Positions 39,250 to 50,950 of a stretch of DNA of 64,000 nt are shown piece by piece. Below the pieces are notes generated by a model. It had not been told where the DNA came from. It ran no database searches and worked only from the letters and a program-made list of their open reading frames with translations. Every line of letters starts with the position of its first letter. Position 1 is the stretch's first letter. The translations under genes and the position numbers were made by a program. The DNA is from Alligator mississippiensis (Eukaryota; Chordata; Crocodylia; Alligatoridae). The stretch spans positions 48,086,001 to 48,150,000 of the forward strand of contig NC_081827.1 of NCBI RefSeq assembly GCF_030867095.1, read 5' to 3'.

Positions 39250-39422
39250 CTCTGAAACAAGAAAAAAAGTGGATGAGTGCAGCAATTCCATATGAAAAAA
39301 CAGAGAACAACTAATAAAGAAAGAGGGTCAACACTGTAAAGAGATGGAGGAGATGCAACAATTTGAACTAACCCTGAGGGTCTAAAAATGGAGTTGTGAA
39401 CATTGGGAAATCACCTGAAAGA
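39250..39422 (+). pseudogene. ANKRD26: Decayed coiled-coil exon of ANKRD26-like gene
   Basis: Pieces in three frames follow the family order: TLKQEKKWMSAAIPYEKT, then EQLIKKEGQHCKEMEEMQQFELTLRV, then LKMEL, a TGA in place of an arginine codon, and TLGNHLKE before GTTAAG. Family members have a continuous coil of LKQE...EQL..KEE...TLR..ELRTVRNNL type at this point. Frameshifts lie near 39302 and 39380 and the stop near 39395. The acceptor is not clear. In the family this exon directly precedes the one at 43341, so the decay stops just before the intact part. Confidence 0.7.
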
Positions 39423-40667
39423 GGTTAAGTATCCCAAGTTCTACAAAATCTAGAATCTGAAAGCCAGGACATCTGCTTTAATTGAGATGTGGCATTCGAA
39501 TGCTTCTCAACTATGTAAATTTTAAGGAATTGTAGCTAAACATTTCTGCTGGCTGAAAATTGTCCTCTAAATGTTTGCAGTCAAAATTCTCTTTCTCTTT
39601 CAAGAGCTGGCCCCTCAGCGTTCCTCTGTTAGGAGTGCTTGCACCTGCCATATGTGTTGCTTTTACAAAGGCCCACCCATCTCATTTTTCTATCTGTTTC
39701 TATCCTTTTTCAGTCTACTTACATTGCTTGCTGAAAAGTCATAAAAGGGTCTGTAGTCCCAGTGCCCATTAATTTCTTTTTTCTGATCACTAGCACTACC
39801 ATTCAGTTCTATAGGAAGGCTTATTCAGACCACCGCTGCTTTTCAGATGGTATTATTTTTGTGACACTGAGGCATGTTCAAGATTGTCAACCTGAAGGAG
39901 CTTCATGCTCCGAGAACACAATTTTCTGAGTTAAATGAAAAAGATAAAGTTCTAATCACTGTTCTGTCTCGGTTCTTGACAGAAATACCTGGTTTTTAAA
40001 CAAGTCTCACTTACTGATGAGGAATAAAGCTGTGTCTTGTTTTGGTTTGGGGGTTTTTTAACCTTATGAAAAGAAATAAGAAACAAAAGTCCAAGGCTGG
40101 GCAGGTATGCACTATGTTAGTGACATCATAATTAACTGCACAAGCAAAATTCTAATGGCTAGTGATGTCAACTACCAGTGCATGGGAGATGCAGAAGGTG
40201 CCAGTGCAAGGGAGATGCATCTTTATTCCTAGCTTTCCTTCACTTGTATTTCCCCATATTAAATTGATTACATGTATTCAGATTATGATAATATTAAGTT
40301 GAACAATACTGTTAGTACATTAGTTTTACTTTCAGTTTTCCATATATGCCTATTTGACTTCAAATCTAAGAATTGTTAGTTGCTGGCCTATTTTTCTTTC
40401 CTCTCATGCATTCTTAGTATGAGAGGTAAAACTAAGAACATCAAGAAATCAAGTTTTTTGACTTACTGTTATTCTCATCATACCCTTACCTTTTATCTTT
40501 AATATTTTGTTTTGGAGTCCAGAATAGAAACATTTAACAATCTGAAAAAGCCACACACTGATTTTAGAAATATTTGATCAGCCCAGCTGTTACATTGCTG
40601 AAAAGTAGATATCTTTAGTGTTCAGTGTTAAGAATTTTCTTTCGATTTCTATGTGGACTATAGCCAG

Positions 40668-40952
40668 GAAAGAAATAATAGAATGAAGAAAATAAAGAAG
40701 CCTTGTCAGGAGCCATTCTCTTCTTTTTGTAGTCCTCCACTTAGTGGCTGTGTTGTGTCTAATGCTTTGTGCAGAGACCATGCACCTGGCAACACTGAAA
40801 GCAATTTTCCTTCACCTATATCATTTTCTGTTCCTCCTGTGAGGAAGAACTCTCATAAAAGGATTAATTTACCCTCAAATGGATTAGACCTGGGATTTAA
40901 AAAGAAAACACCTCAAGAAATAAAAGGTCTTGTGAATACAGTTCAACGAATG
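40668..40952 (+). CDS. Open exon candidate upstream of intact coiled coil
   Basis: A frame open since a TAA at 40629 runs to the strong donor GTAAGT after 40952. Acceptors ACTATAG (exon from 40664) or AGCCAG (from 40668) are possible. It contains an ATG at 40683 and reads a basic, Ser/Pro-rich segment with KRINLPSNGLDLGFKKKTPQEIKG and ends LVNTVQRM. Joining to 43341 keeps phase 0. I do not recognise this segment in ANKRD26 relatives. It may be a lineage-specific exon or an alternative first exon that gives the coiled-coil part a new N terminus. Its bias toward K, S, P and N with no stops over 95 codons supports coding. Confidence 0.5.
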
Positions 40953-41937
40953 GTAAGTATGGTCTCCTTTCACATGTATAAATTTAACATCCTCTTTATG
41001 GAAACTTTTGTGTAGTGTTAAACTCATTAAATGGAAAGAAAGCATCCCATTTCTGCAAAATACCAGAAATTGGGACATGTTTTTGTCTGCTTTGATACCA
41101 GGTAATCAAATTGCCTATGAATCATTCCCTATTTAAAATGTCTTACATTTTTGGTGCCAAGATAGTTTTCCATATAAAGCGACCAGTCCATCAGAAAGGA
41201 CCATTTAGTCCTTTATATACCATGAAATTGTCTATCTAGTGGAAAATCTGTGACAACATTGCATTAAGGTGGAAAGATGAGTTAATCTATTATCTTTTTC
41301 TCTCATTTGTAGCAGCATAGTTCCTTTCCTTTTGCCCAGAAATTTTGCAAGTTTCAGACTTTTAAGTGAAGACTAGACTTAAAATCTAAGTGCAGCTGAT
41401 TTGAAAAAGTGACAGCAAAGAATTGCTAACCTTTCAATTCCTGTTCTCTGTTTCAGACAAATTAATAGTCTTTGTGGGTTCAAATGCTACTTGATAACCA
41501 GCTTCTTCCTATGGAAGTCATGCTTTTTAATCTGAGAATCAGTGCATCTTTTATTAGGCTATTTAAAATATAATCACATATAAGAATGATGTATTTTCCA
41601 ACTGTCTACATGTGATTTTGTGGATCTTTTCACTTGACTTCACCTATCTAGGACCTTTAGTGTTGAAAGATATTTAACATTAAGGCCTATTTAACATTGC
41701 ACATTCTTAAATTCAGCCTTCACATCTTCTTTATCCTCAGACCACAATAGCAAGTCCCTATTGTGATGTTAACCTGATCCATGCAAAGCATTTGCTGTGT
41801 GGTCATCTGTGTACGCATCCATTCTTGCACATCAGTGCTCAAATGGCTGTCAATTATTGTTTAAAGTAGGAGCCAATACTGAGTTAGTCCAAACTGCTTT
41901 AGCCTGTTTGATTCAAAGGTGGATGGTACTAATATGT

Positions 41938-42400
41938 CATAAAGTCATAGAGAAGTAGGGCTGGAAGTGACCTCCATAGGTCACCTTATCCAACCCCCTA
42001 CCTGAGGTAGTATCATCACTATCCAAACCATCTTACACAATCCATATTCTAAACTCTACGTAAGACTACAGTCAACCCTGACACAACACAGACCTGATAC
42101 CCTAACCTGCCACAAGTAAAGCAGGGGAACCACAGCAGCCAATGTCCTGCTTCTATGAAATTTTCTCAATATATGCTCAAGAGATCCCAGGTTGAGGGTC
42201 ATGCCCCACCGCTACACAGAAAGAGAAAAACCCTCACAACCTGTACTAATCTGACCATGGGGTAAAATTCCTTTCTGACCCCAAATATGGCAATTAGTCT
42301 GACCCTGACTGGAGGGCAAGACTTTCTAACCAGGAGCTAGAGAACACCTTGACTTCAATGGAATTGGGCTTTGGTCCCAGCAGAAGCATTGGCATACCCA
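41938..42400 (-). mobile_element. CR1 3' fragment, reverse orientation
   Basis: Starts CATAGAGAAGTAGGGCTGG and TGACCTCCATAGGTCACCTTATCCAACCCCC, the inverse of a CR1 3' end, and continues with blocks shared with 37650-38085 in opposite orientation. Confidence 0.75.
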
Positions 42401-43340
42401 AGAAAATGGTTCAAAATAAAATAGTTTGGTTGTCCTTCCACTACTGCCCCATACTAAATAAATTAGTCTTTAGAACTTGAACCTATTGCTTCAGAATTTG
42501 TATGATAAACTTCTGAAGGCCATTGCACCTGAAATGCTTTTTAAGCAGTCTTAAAACTGCATCTCTTCAAAACAGATTAGCATGGCTAATATGTCTGTGC
42601 TTGATATAGCAAAATCAGTGGAATCTAAGTATTTTTGAAGAATTTACTTGTGTGGTCTTGCTGTTGTTATAAATTACTGGCAAGGTTGGTGAATCAAATC
42701 TGACCCTTCCTTAGAAATTACAGGGGAAAAAAATTAACCCAGTCTTGGATTTAATCAATACAAGTGTATAAGCCCTGATTCAGCAAAGCTCATGGATTTA
42801 CCTTAAGCATGTTCTTGAACTCAATTCCTGTTAATCACAGCTTAACTAATGTGCTAAACTTTACATTCCATTGAAGTCAAGGTGTTCCACATTGCCAAGG
42901 TTAATACCTTAATTAAATTCACCTATACAAAATACTATAGTGATATATTTCAGCTGTGCCTGAATCAGGACTATGAAATTGCAATTATGTGTACATTCTC
43001 AGTTGTATTCAAGAGTTTGTGCTCACAGTTTTGAAAAATGGTTTTTAAGTTTCAACCTATATTTACTTAAACTGTGATTTTTCTTTTGAAGATGCATTAG
43101 AAACACAGATGTGTTTGTAGTATAACTTTGCCATTAAAATAGACCATACAAAAGATTATTTAATCCTATAATTGCAAGGTATATTTTTTTTATGGAACAT
43201 GTATATAGAAGAAAAATACCAAAAAACTTTTGCTTATGCAAATATGCAGAACCTGTTTTATACTAGTGAGAAGGGATGCTAAGGGAAATTATCTGATTCA
43301 TTTTTCCAAAATTGAAGTGTATAAAATGTTTTTGATTTAG
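42401..43340. other. Intron, no recognised feature
   Basis: AT-rich intron leading to the acceptor TTTGATTTAG before 43341. Confidence 0.5.
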
Positions 43341-43487
43341 ATCAAAGAAGAGCACAGTGAAACACAAAAACAGCTCTCTCAAGAAAAGAGTGCCAGAGCT
43401 CTTCAAGAAGGTATTTTAAATAACCACCTTCGGAGGCAGAAGGAAATGGAAAAAGGAACAAGAATAATGATAGCTAAGAGTTCAGAA
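43341..43487 (+). CDS. ANKRD26: ANKRD26-like coiled-coil exon 1 of the intact series
   Basis: 147 nt, 49 codons, phase 0 at both ends, acceptor TTTGATTTAG and donor GTAAGT. It reads IKEEHSETQKQLSQEKSARAL then a basic coil ending IAKSSE. The QLS-E--AR-LQ--IL pattern is a hallmark of the ANKRD26/ANKRD30/CCDC144 coil. It is the first intact exon that clearly belongs to the family. Confidence 0.9.
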
Positions 43488-43582
43488 GTAAGTGGTTTTC
43501 TGTTCACTTCAAGTAAAATTACGCTATATTTATACTAGGTAAGAGTGATATTGTAGCTGTGATGATCCAGAAATTATGTGAG

Positions 43583-43690
43583 AAGCAAGGTTTCTTAAGG
43601 TGATATCTTTTATTGGACCAGTTACGTAGTTGAGATAGAGTTAGACAGATTTTTTAATTCAAGACATTCTTCCTCAGGTCTATATTTATA
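43583..43690. repeat. Interspersed repeat tail, inverse orientation
   Basis: Contains AAGGTGATATCTTTTATTGGACC and a following block ending CTTCCTCAGGTCT, the inverse of the family at 31005-31125. Confidence 0.55.
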
Positions 43691-43734
43691 ATGAGAGTAA
43701 ACAGAAGGGTTGGGTGGGGAGGGGGAAGGAGTTG

Positions 43735-43795
43735 GTTTAGTTTGGGTTTGGGTTTGGGGTTTGTTTGCTTTTTGGCTTGGTTTGTTTGGGATTTT
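43735..43795. repeat. GGTTTG-rich simple repeat
   Basis: Irregular repeats of TTTGGG and GGTTTG over about 60 bp. No function assigned. Confidence 0.6.
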
Positions 43796-44225
43796 TTGCT
43801 CATGGCATTGACTTTAAATGACAAAATATTTTCCAGAGTATTTTGTTTATAAATATGAAATATGTTTGCAAACCCTTTTTTTTTTCTTTTCACTCCCAGC
43901 TTTACAATCAAGGATTTGATAGATACTACTCTCTAGAACATAATAAAGTGTACTTATTTTGAAACATAGGTGACATTTTCTCATCAAATTCTTCAGTTTT
44001 CTACTTGAAAATTATTTTAAAAACAAAATATTTTCTGTTGTTCTAATTGCTTTCAACTTGTTGACAGTGAAGAGCAAATTAAACTGAAATATTGATCTGG
44101 CTTCTTTTCTGACAAGTATTATGGACATATTATTTGAAATTTCTGCTGCTATTTCCTGGAAAAATCATGAAGCAGGTCCTCAAGGAATCCATTTTTAAGT
44201 ACTTGGAGGAGAAGAAGGTGATTAG

Positions 44226-45026
44226 TAGGGCTGTGCAAAGCTTCGGTCCCTGATTCAATTTGGCAGAGATTTGGCCTGATTCAGTGGCCAAATCTTTGGA
44301 TCCGAATCCAGATCGAACCCCTTAATCTCTCTGAATTGAATTGGAACCCTCCAAATTGATTCGGAGAGATTCAGCGATTCGGATATAGACACAGCTTTAA
44401 ATGTTTTTTCTACATACCTCAAGGTACCAGGTGGCTCGTGAATGCTGTGATGGTGGGGCAGATGAAGCATCCCACAGGAGCATGGGGAGCTCTCCAGCGT
44501 ACTTGGCAGCAGACCCAGAAGTGGACCAGAAGCACTTCCGGTCCACTTCTAGGTCCACTGGGCAGCGCAATGGGGGGGCACCCCCGGCTCAGGAACTGGT
44601 ACCTCCTGGGTCTGGGGGGATACCTGGGGTCCCCCTGTGGCTGATTGCCGAGCTGGGAGGCTGCAGGGGGGCCCCCCATGTGCTTGGTGGCGGACCCAGA
44701 AGTGGACCAGAAGTACTTCTGGTCTACTTCCAGGTTTGCTGACAAGCACACGTCCCCCACCCCCCACACTCCTGTGGGATGCTCTATCCACCCCAACATC
44801 ACAACGTTCATGAGCCATGCATGGTACCTCAAAGTATGCAGAAAAAACATTTAAAGCTGTGTCTATGATCGAATTGCTGATTCTCCAAATCAGCATCAAA
44901 TCTTCAGATTCAGATTTGGCCGAATTGAATTGGGGACAGTGATCTCAATCAATTAATCAAATCACTGTCCCCAATTCAAGCTGAATCCAAATCCAAATTG
45001 AATATGGCCCATTTTGCACACACTGA
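44226..45026. mobile_element. hAT-like fold-back element with exact 8-bp target duplication
   Basis: Begins TAGGGCTGTGCAAAGCTTCGG and ends TTTTGCACACACTGA. Both flanks read GTGATTAG (44218-44225 and 45027-45034). Inner arms are inverted: ATGTTTTTTCTACATACCTC near 44401 pairs with GCAGAAAAAACATTTAAAG near 44840, and CACTTCTGGTC-type blocks are repeated. The insertion lies at the left limit of a CR1 copy. A sister copy is at 62793-63595. No transposase is encoded. Confidence 0.85.
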
Positions 45027-45034
45027 GTGATTAG

Positions 45035-45135
45035 GAACAATCAGCATGGATTCACCAACGGCAAGTCATGCCTGACCAACCTGATTGCCTTCTATGATGA
45101 GGTGACTGGCTCTGTGGATGCAGGGAAACCAGTGG
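45035..45135 (+). mobile_element. CR1 LINE, upstream piece split by insertion
   Basis: Reads as the CR1 RT block [21 protein letters not shown] in its coding sense. It continues at 46023 with the block before DFSKAFDTVSH. The 887 bp between are an inserted element. Confidence 0.85.
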
Positions 45136-46022
45136 GGCTAGAGACAGACATTATGCATAAACTGGTTTAAGTGATCAGAAACTGGTTTATACCTGTAACT
45201 GAACAGACATTCAATGCACATAAAACAGTTTGAAAATGGCTGAAAGCAGTTTGAGATAAACCTGGATGAATGTAGTATCAGAGTTAATTGATTTGGGTTA
45301 AAGCAGATTATGAAATGTCCGTCCCAGACCCCTTGCTGGTTTAAGATAAACCAGACTTCCCCAGCATCCCAACATGCTCTCTGGGCTGGGCAGAGCTGTC
45401 TGCTCCACAGCAGACCTGGCCCCTCCTCTCTGCTCCTTGGCTGCAGTTCCAGCAGAGATTTGCAGGCACAGCAAGGTCTGCTGGCTTCCCCTCCCTCTCC
45501 CCACTCACTGCTTAAGCAGAGATCCCTTCCTCCTCTCTCCCAAAACATGGACCCTAGCCAGCATGTGGAATGCTAGCTAATTCTGTGTAAGGCAGACAGG
45601 ACAGTGTCCACTTAGGGCTTTCTGGAGCTCATCTGGTAACGTCCCTGCATTCCTTCCTTTGGAAAAAGCTGTTTAAGAAGAACTTGAAGTAATGAGCAAG
45701 GCTTTGTTTTGTGATGGGGTGCTACATGCTGATAACAGAGCTGATAAATGCTCTGTTATCAAGGGGGGGACCCATCCAGCAATCATAGATCTTGCCAGGG
45801 CCTGGCCATGCCCCCCTCAGCTCTGCCCTGTGGAAGGGAAGGAAGGGCTGCTCTAGTGCCCCCTGGCTTCTAGCCTGAGCCACTACAGGCATGTGTCAGT
45901 ATTTTTTCAGTCCAGAAGGAATGTCTGTACAGTTACGAAGTGATTTAGCCGAGCCAGGTTAGACTAACCTACAAAGGTTGAATCAATACAGGCTCAGGCT
46001 TTTTTAATGTCTGTCTCTAGCC
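45136..46022. mobile_element. DNA transposon inserted in CR1, perfect 18-bp terminal repeats
   Basis: GGCTAGAGACAGACATTA at 45136-45153 is exactly repeated in inverse at 46005-46022. The CR1 reading resumes immediately outside. The inner part 45150-45300 is related to 3845-3960. The frames inside, on both strands near 45300-45580, have no domain. Superfamily and target duplication could not be settled. Confidence 0.75.
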
Positions 46023-47185
46023 AGGATGTGGTATAACTTGATTTTAGCAAGGCTTTTGATACAGTCTCCCACAACAGTATCACAGGCAAGCTGAGGAAGT
46101 ATAGGCTGGATGAATGGACTTTAACATGGATAGAAAACTGGCTGGAGCATCAGGCTCAGAGAATTGTAATCAATGTCTAAATGTCTAGTTGGCAGCTGGT
46201 ATCAAGTGGAATTCCCCAGGGGTCAGTCCTGGGGCCAGTTTTGTTCAATATCTTCATCAGTGACCTGGAAGATGGCATAGAGTGTACCCTCAGCAAGCTT
46301 GCAGTTGACACCAGCTAGGGGCAGTAGTAGATATGCTGGAGAGTAGGGCTAGGATTCAGAGTGACCTAGACAAATTGGAGGATTGGGCCAAAAATCACAT
46401 TAGGTTCAATAAGGACAAGTGCAAAGTCAAGCACTTAGGATGGAACATCCCTTGCAGCAGTACAGGCTGGGGGCTAACTGCCTGGGCAGCAGCTCTGCAG
46501 AAAAAAATCTGAGGGCTACAATGGACAGTAGGCTGAATATGAGCCAACATTGTGCCTTTGCTGCCAAGAAGGCTAATGATATATTGGGCTGCACTAGTAA
46601 GTAAGTTGCCATCAGGTCAAGAGAAGTAATTGTTCTATTCTATTCAGTGCTGGTGAGGCCACATCTGGAGTACTGTGTTCAGTTTTGGGCCACCCACTAC
46701 AAAAAAGATGTGGACAAATTGGAAAGAATCCAGTGGAGGGCAACAAAAATGGTTTGGGATCTGGGGCACATGACTTATGAGGAGAAGCTGAGGGAACTAG
46801 GCTTATTTAGATTGGACAAGAGGAGACTGAGAGGGGATTTAATATCAGCCTTCAACTACCTGAAGGGAGGTTCAAAACAGTATGGAGCCAAACTGTTCTT
46901 AGTGGTGACAGATGACAGAACAAGGAGCAATGGTATAAAGTTCCAACAAGGGAAGTTTAGGTAGATATTAGGAAGAATTTTCTCACTAGAAGGGTAGCAA
47001 AACACTGGAACAGGTTACCCAGAGAGGTTGTAGACTCTTAATCCTTGGAGGTTTTCAAGACCTGGCTAGACAAAGCCTTGACTGGGATGATCTAGTTGGG
47101 GATGATTTTGCTTGGAGCAGACGGTTGAACTAGATGACCTCCAGAGGTCCCTTCCAACCCTTATTTTCTATGATTTTATGATTCC
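46023..47185 (+). mobile_element. CR1 LINE, RT and 3' end, second piece
   Basis: Continues DFSKAFDTVSHN, then [16 protein letters not shown], a damaged FADD region near 46300 (the stretch reads LAVDTS followed by a stop), [31 protein letters not shown], then a 3' part ending TTTTCTATGATTTTATGATT. It has several stops and frameshifts. Its 3' tail is ATTCTATGAT-like, unlike the copy at 1-1204, so it is from a different subfamily. Confidence 0.9.
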
Positions 47186-48296
47186 TTGGTTTATTGATAG
47201 CACTGTGTAAAACAGAAAGTGCACACCTTTTGCAGAAGGTTTTAAATTTAACAAATTTGTTATGGAAGACACTGAGACAAAATAAAGTAGCTTTCTAAAA
47301 TTCCCTTTTTTAAGGTAACTTTTGATCATTTATTAATGAGATTATACAAAGTATCCTTCAGACTCACAGGAAAAAAAACTGTTTGGCACAAATTATAATT
47401 TTTGAGTGATGGCATGGTTTCTGCTCATGATGCTTGTTTTGAATTAGACTATTTAGTGAAGGAAGACCAACTGATAGTGATGACTTTGCTAACCTACACA
47501 GCTAAAAGGAAATGAAGGGAATGAGAATCAGTTTCATTAACAAAACGTATCTACTACCTTTGATGCAAGAGGCGACAAATCTTATTAACAATACATAACA
47601 TGTACACTCATCCTGAAAAAACAGGTTCTGGTCTATTACTGTATCATTTGAAAGTCTGGTAATTGAGGAATTCTTTGCCAGATAGCCCAAAATGCTCTGT
47701 ACCATGGATAAATATCCCTACGCAAAACCTAAGTAAATATTCAGGTGGAAAGTGTGTAAGAGTGTTATGCTGACTGAAGGACTAGAGGTTACATGCTAAA
47801 ACTTCCAAATTTGGGGTAAGAAACAGAAGAAAAAATTAACATTTTTCAGACTTTTAATATTCAAAATTAAAAGGAAAGTATATCCAAATAGAAATAATTA
47901 AAGAAAAGAAAAACAGTAAATAAGATTAAATTGAAATACAGAACTAAAGAAATGGGAGATACAAGTTTTTTCCTGATTCTGCCAGGGGGATAGCAACCAT
48001 GAAGCATATTTTTAAGGAAGTTTTAAATCCTTCAATTGTTGGTTTTTAAAAAAAGCCAGGAATGAGATTTACTGCTTTGGTTGGGGTGACATTTTATAGT
48101 TCTGAAATATGTATTTATTGGAAGATAGCATGAGTTCAAAATCTTTTCGGTAAATTAGATTGTAGTTTATAGCTAAGCTGTTTCATAAGTCATTCTTTGT
48201 TATTAAAATATCAAAATGCTTTTTCATGTTTTATGCTTTAAATATATATTCATTATTTATCCTGTACATCCTTGTTTTGTGTTCTCAATTACTTAG
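47186..48296. other. Intron, no recognised feature
   Basis: AT-rich intron ending in the acceptor CAATTACTTAG before 48297. Confidence 0.5.
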
Positions 48297-49253
48297 GTAC
48301 CTGACAACCATGACAGAGAAAAGGATTTGTTACACAAAAATCAGATGCTGCAAAATGAAATTGCTATTCTAAGACTGGAACTTGATCAGATAAGAATTCG
48401 GCACCAGGAGGAAGAAACTAAATATTTGAAAGAAAATGTGGCCTTGAAAGAAAAAAATGAAGGTCTTAAAAATGAACTAGACCTAAATGAGGAAGCTCTA
48501 ACACAAACGGTTTTTGAGTACAATGGACAGCTGAATGTATTAAAGACAGAATCTACAATGCTGACCTCCAAAATAGAGCAGATGAAAGAAAACAAAGATA
48601 GGCTAGAAACAGAGCTTGAATCATTTCGTTCTCGTTTGAACTCTGCTGTTCAAGAACTTGAACGTTGTCAAGCATCAAAAAGCGATGTTGAGCAGATGTT
48701 GCAAAGAGAGCATGATGAGTGGCTTCATTTACAAGACAAGTTCAGTCATGACCTCTCAAATCTGCAAGAGACCAACAATAACTTGTCTCAACAGCTTAAT
48801 AAGGCTGAAAACAAAATTAATAGTTTAGAAAATGAACTTCATCAAGTAATGCAAACTCTAAAAGAAAAAACCTTCCTTTTAGAGAGTACTCAAAGGGAAC
48901 TAAACCAGGCACAGTGTCAGGCAAAGGAACATGATCATGCTCAACAAATGGAAAAGGACCAGATAAACAAATATATTGTAAAACAGGAAGCAATGCAAGA
49001 ACGATTGGCTCAGCTCCAAAGTGAAAACCTTTTATTCCGGCAGCAACTGGAAGATATGCAAAGTAAAGGGATCATCAAAGAGAAAGTAGTGAGTGATATC
49101 CAAGACAGATTTAATGATATTTCCAATAAGCTTAGAGCTGATACAGAAAAACAAGTGCATATGATAGAAGAAAGAAATCACAAGTTAATCACCAAATGCA
49201 ATAATTTAAAAGAGCAAGTCTTTAAATATGAAACTGAGAAAGTTGAAAGAGAG
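48297..49253 (+). CDS. ANKRD26: ANKRD26-like large coiled-coil exon
   Basis: 957 nt, 319 codons, phase 0 at both ends, donor GTAAGT. It opens VPDNHDREKDLLHKNQMLQ and ends CNNLKEQVFKYETEKVERE. Heptad-type coil with E, K, Q and L throughout, no globular domain. Landmarks of the family in order: EIAILRLELDQI near residue 21, NEEALTQTVFEYNGQLNVL near 65, ERLAQLQSENLLFRQQLED near 240, and the C-terminal E-NH-L block. Complete length for the single large exon of this family and free of lesions, which is hard to explain for a dead gene of the age implied by the ankyrin decay. Confidence 0.95.
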
Positions 49254-49779
49254 GTAAGTATAAACATTTCAAAAAAATATTTGAACTTTATTCACCAAGT
49301 TCCTTTGTTTTGAACTATACTCATTGGGAAAAGTAATGATGCTAACTTATTTACACAGAAATATACTGTCTATTTTTCTGTCCTGGGGGCCTCCTGGGGC
49401 TGCAGCCATAGCAGTTCCTTTGTGTAGAACCTGACTGGCAGTGGGCCAGGCTGGACCAAGCTGGCTCCACTTTTCAGTAGCATGCGCTGGCCGAGTGTGC
49501 ATTGCTCCAGGATTTTTTCTGTGGGTTTTCTTTGACCCCTTGATATCCAGGGGAAACAAGTGAGAAAGAGGAGTATTAAAGAATATGTATAAGCAACAGA
49601 GCAAGAAAAAAAGAGGTTTAACACAAGGCACAGTACATAAGGGATTGAGCTGAGTGGATACAACCAAGAGTAGTTTTAGGTATAGTTTGTAATTTTCTGG
49701 CAGAACAGTGATTTTGATATTGGCAATATCCCTTTGGAGTATTTTCTCATTTTTCTTATCCTTTTGTAATATAAAATCT

Positions 49780-50950
49780 AAAGCCCCATCTACACAGTAC
49801 ACTTAAGGCATGATTAACCACTTAATCACACCTTAAATGGTCACCCAGCCACACTTTCAGTCAATTAATGGCATAATAAAAAGAGGAATAAGCTACAAAT
49901 TTATAACAAAAATATGCATTGGCAACATGTAGGGGGTGCATGCGGGTGCACGTGCACCCCCTGAGATTGGCCATGCACCCCCTGGAAGCACCAGCTGCAA
50001 AACCGGAAGTGCTGATGGAAGTGCACCTCCAGTTTTGCCAGTTTAGCCACTGGTGGTTCCGTGCTCAGCCACTGCCCCCTCCTACCCCTCACCCCATCTA
50101 CAACCGGCCACAGGGTTCCCCCCATCAATGATCGGCCCTGGGGGGGCCTCCCCACATTGGCGATCTGGTGCTCCCCCGGACTCAGGAGGCACCAGTCACC
50201 CATGAAAATATGTGTAATAACTTTGTAACTGCTTCGTATCATGCATGCAGAGATGACCATAGCAGGGTGCGGGGTGCAGGGAAAATCAGCCTGTGCAGGA
50301 CCCAGATGCAAAGAAGCTGGCAGCGGAGGGGAGGGGTGGTGAGCAGACAGATGCAAAGCTGGTGGCAGTGGCAGCAGCAAGGAGTCACCAGCACTAGGCA
50401 GGGCCTGCACAAGGGGCCATAGCCACTCCGCCCAGCTCCATGGGGCCCCCCAAAGCACGGGGCCCGGGGCGGTCGCCCTGCATGCATGCTATTAATTGAA
50501 CGTGCATGCGGCCATGTCTGGGAGCTCTGCCAGCTGTTCAGAGCTCCCAGCTGTGGGGGCCATGTGCACTCCTGAGCCTGGGAGCTCCCGGCTGACAGGG
50601 CTTCCAGCTGCAGTGTGTATAGGGTTAACCACGGCTGGGAGATCACAGCTGCTGCTGTCTCCCAGCTGCAGAGTGCTAGGAGCCCTCCTTGTGGCTGGGA
50701 AATTGCAACAACTACAGTCTTCCAGCTGCAGGGGTGTCTGAAGCCCACCTGCAGCAGGGAGCCTGGGTCAGCTGATGGGGCTCCCACATGCAGAAGCGCA
50801 TAGCAATAAGGTGTGATAGGATCTAATGTACAACCCACACAATTGCACCTCCTGCCATACATGTGTTATGGCAGGAGGCATTATTGTATGGATCATGCAT
50901 TAGATTCCATTGTGCCTTTGCCTGCATGTGCGGAGGGGCCCAAAAAATCA
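49780..50950. mobile_element. Composite GC-rich DNA element
   Basis: Starts near AAGCCCCATCTACACAGTACA. Inside, 49930-50205 begins TAGGGGGTGCATGCGGGTGCA and ends GACTCAGGAGGCACCAGTCACCC; the same two end motifs bound 61987-62148, so a smaller module is nested. The rest (50270-50800) is GC-rich with repeated CTGGGAGCTC-type blocks. Frames on both strands are spurious. Confidence 0.5.

Noticed and set aside
50239..50862. 207-codon frame on the minus strand
   Set aside because: Composed of repeated CTGGGAGCTC-type DNA blocks inside a composite DNA element; no domain.
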